Shown here in pieces: positions 13,008 to 14,011 of a stretch of DNA of 14,011 nucleotides; within the stretch, counting starts at the first letter, position 1; each line of letters starts with the position of its first letter. The position numbers were made by a program, and so were the translations under genes. The notes under the pieces are model-generated. The model ran no database searches. It saw only the letters and a list, made by a program, of their open reading frames with translations, and was not told the origin of the DNA. This stretch comes from Eggerthellaceae bacterium. Lineage in GTDB: Bacteria; Actinomycetota; Coriobacteriia; Coriobacteriales; Eggerthellaceae. The DNA lies in contig JAFYTB010000220.1 of assembly GCA_017559045.1 (NCBI GenBank), positions 1 to 14,011 on the forward strand, written 5' to 3'.

Positions 13008-14011
13008 ATGATCGATGAGATTAGGGTTCGAAATCTTGCGCTGATTCGCGACGCCTCCATGGTGCCGTCGAGTGGTCTGACTGTGCTCACGGGCGAGACG
13101 GGCGCTGGTAAGACGGCGCTTATTTCTGCCTGCAAGCTGCTCATGGGCGAGCGCGCTGACAAGACCGCCGTGCGCGAAGGTGCCGAAGCTGCCCAGATCG
13201 ACGGTCGCTTCCTGTTTGGCGAGGACGAGTTCGTGGTGACCCGACGCGTTGGCGCCGATGGCCGCAGCCGCGCCATGATCAATGGTGAAATGGCCAGTAT
13301 GGGCGAGCTTGCCACCGCGGTGGCTCCCAGTATCGATCTGTGCGGTCAGCATGAGCATCAGGCGCTCATGAAACCCGCAAACCACGTGGGCATTTTGGAT
13401 GCGTGGGCGGCCGATGCCGTTGATCTTGCGCGAGAGGCGTACGTCCAGGCGTTTGAGCGCGCTGCCGAGGCGAAGCGTGAATATGATCGTGTGATTGCGG
13501 CTCGTGAGTCGTCGGATGCTGCACTTGATGAGGCTCGTTTCGTTTTAGGGAAGATCGATGCGGTTAATCCGCTGGAGGGTGAGTACGAAGAGCTCTCCTC
13601 TCAGGTTGCTCGTTTCGAGCATGCCGAATCGCTGGCACGTGCGGCAAATATTGCCCATGAGGCTCTTTCTGGCGAAGGGGGAGCGCTCGATGGCTTGAAC
13701 ACTGCAGTGCAGGCTCTCTCCGATGCGTCTCGCTACGATGCTGGTTTGGCCGAATATGCCAGCTCGCTGCGCGAGGTGGGCTATGTGATCGAGGATGTGG
13801 CGCGCGAGGCTCTTTCCTATCGTGACGGCATTGATCTTGATCCCGAAGAGCTCGCTTATAAGCAGGAGAGGCTGGCGGCCATGCAGGGGCTTATGCGTTC
13901 GTATGGTCCGCGTATGGAGGACGTGCTGGCTCGTCGTGCGGCAGCTTGGGAGATTGTCTCGTTGGTCGACGATGCCGACGATCGCGAGCGTGCGGCAAAG
14001 CGTGCGCTCGA
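13008..14011 (+). CDS. recN: DNA repair protein RecN, N-terminal part
   Basis: RecN is an SMC-like ATPase recruited to double-strand breaks, where it holds DNA ends together during recombinational repair. The frame is open from ATG 13008 to the window edge, 334 codons of a family normally about 550-570 residues long. Seen here are IDEIRVRNLALI at the start, the Walker A motif GETGAGKT (29-36), CGQHEHQ (112-118, usually HGQHEHQ), an Ala/Glu/Arg-rich coiled-coil arm from about 140, and the RecN-type ERLAAMQGLMRSYG segment. Walker B and the ABC signature must lie beyond the window. AAGGGA (12995-13000) is seven bases before the ATG. No SOS-box-like site is visible just upstream. Confidence 0.95.
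   Translation, partial: MIDEIRVRNLALIRDASMVPSSGLTVLTGETGAGKTALISACKLLMGERADKTAVREGAEAAQIDGRFLFGEDEFVVTRRVGADGRSRAMINGEMASMGELATAVAPSIDLCGQHEHQALMKPANHVGILDAWAADAVDLAREAYVQAFERAAEAKREYDRVIAARESSDAALDEARFVLGKIDAVNPLEGEYEELSSQVARFEHAESLARAANIAHEALSGEGGALDGLNTAVQALSDASRYDAGLAEYASSLREVGYVIEDVAREALSYRDGIDLDPEELAYKQERLAAMQGLMRSYGPRMEDVLARRAAAWEIVSLVDDADDRERAAKRAL

Overview
The window is a chromosomal housekeeping region, about 14 kb, with every recognisable gene on the + strand. The coding DNA is moderately GC-rich with strong C/G third-position bias in the ribosomal genes. A CBS-domain family II pyrophosphatase sits beside a str operon, and the divergent trigger factor and recN-type genes read as Gram-positive. 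Together these suggest an actinomycetote of class Coriobacteriia (Eggerthella/Slackia-like). That placement is an inference from gene content, not a database match.

Layout. (1) 1-76: the last 24 codons of an unidentified gene. (2) 77-877: 800 bases without a convincing gene. It carries a cluster of short tandem repeats with different periods (about 29, 36, 20 and 30 bp), ending in alternating purine-pyrimidine sequence that runs up to the next ribosome binding site. (3) 878-2236: ppaC, a nucleotide-regulated Mn/Co-dependent pyrophosphatase. (4) 2237-2693: an intergenic and leader region with a long AT-rich inverted repeat, a near-consensus promoter and an approximately 170-nt structured leader. 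(5) 2694-7707: rpsL-rpsG-fusA-rpsJ-rplC-rplD-rplW, one run of translation genes closed by a textbook intrinsic terminator. tuf is missing between fusA and rpsJ, and the S10-type cluster stops after rplW instead of continuing into rplB. (6) 7868-9172: a trigger-factor-like chaperone whose ribosome-docking motif is degraded, next to the gene for L23, the docking protein of normal trigger factor. (7) 9286-12394: a diacylglycerol-kinase-family lipid kinase overlapping a YgiQ-type radical SAM gene that carries an unusual repetitive basic N-terminal tail. (8) 12531-14011: dtd (D-aminoacyl-tRNA deacylase) followed by recN, cut by the window edge.

Functionally, most of the window serves translation: ribosomal proteins, EF-G, nascent-chain folding, proofreading of D-aminoacyl-tRNA, and removal of the pyrophosphate released by aminoacylation and nucleic-acid synthesis. 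No mobile element, CRISPR array, tRNA or rRNA was seen. The points most worth following are the repeat cluster before ppaC, the truncated ribosomal cluster with its atypical trigger factor, the paired structures before and within the rpsL leader, and the YgiQ tail.
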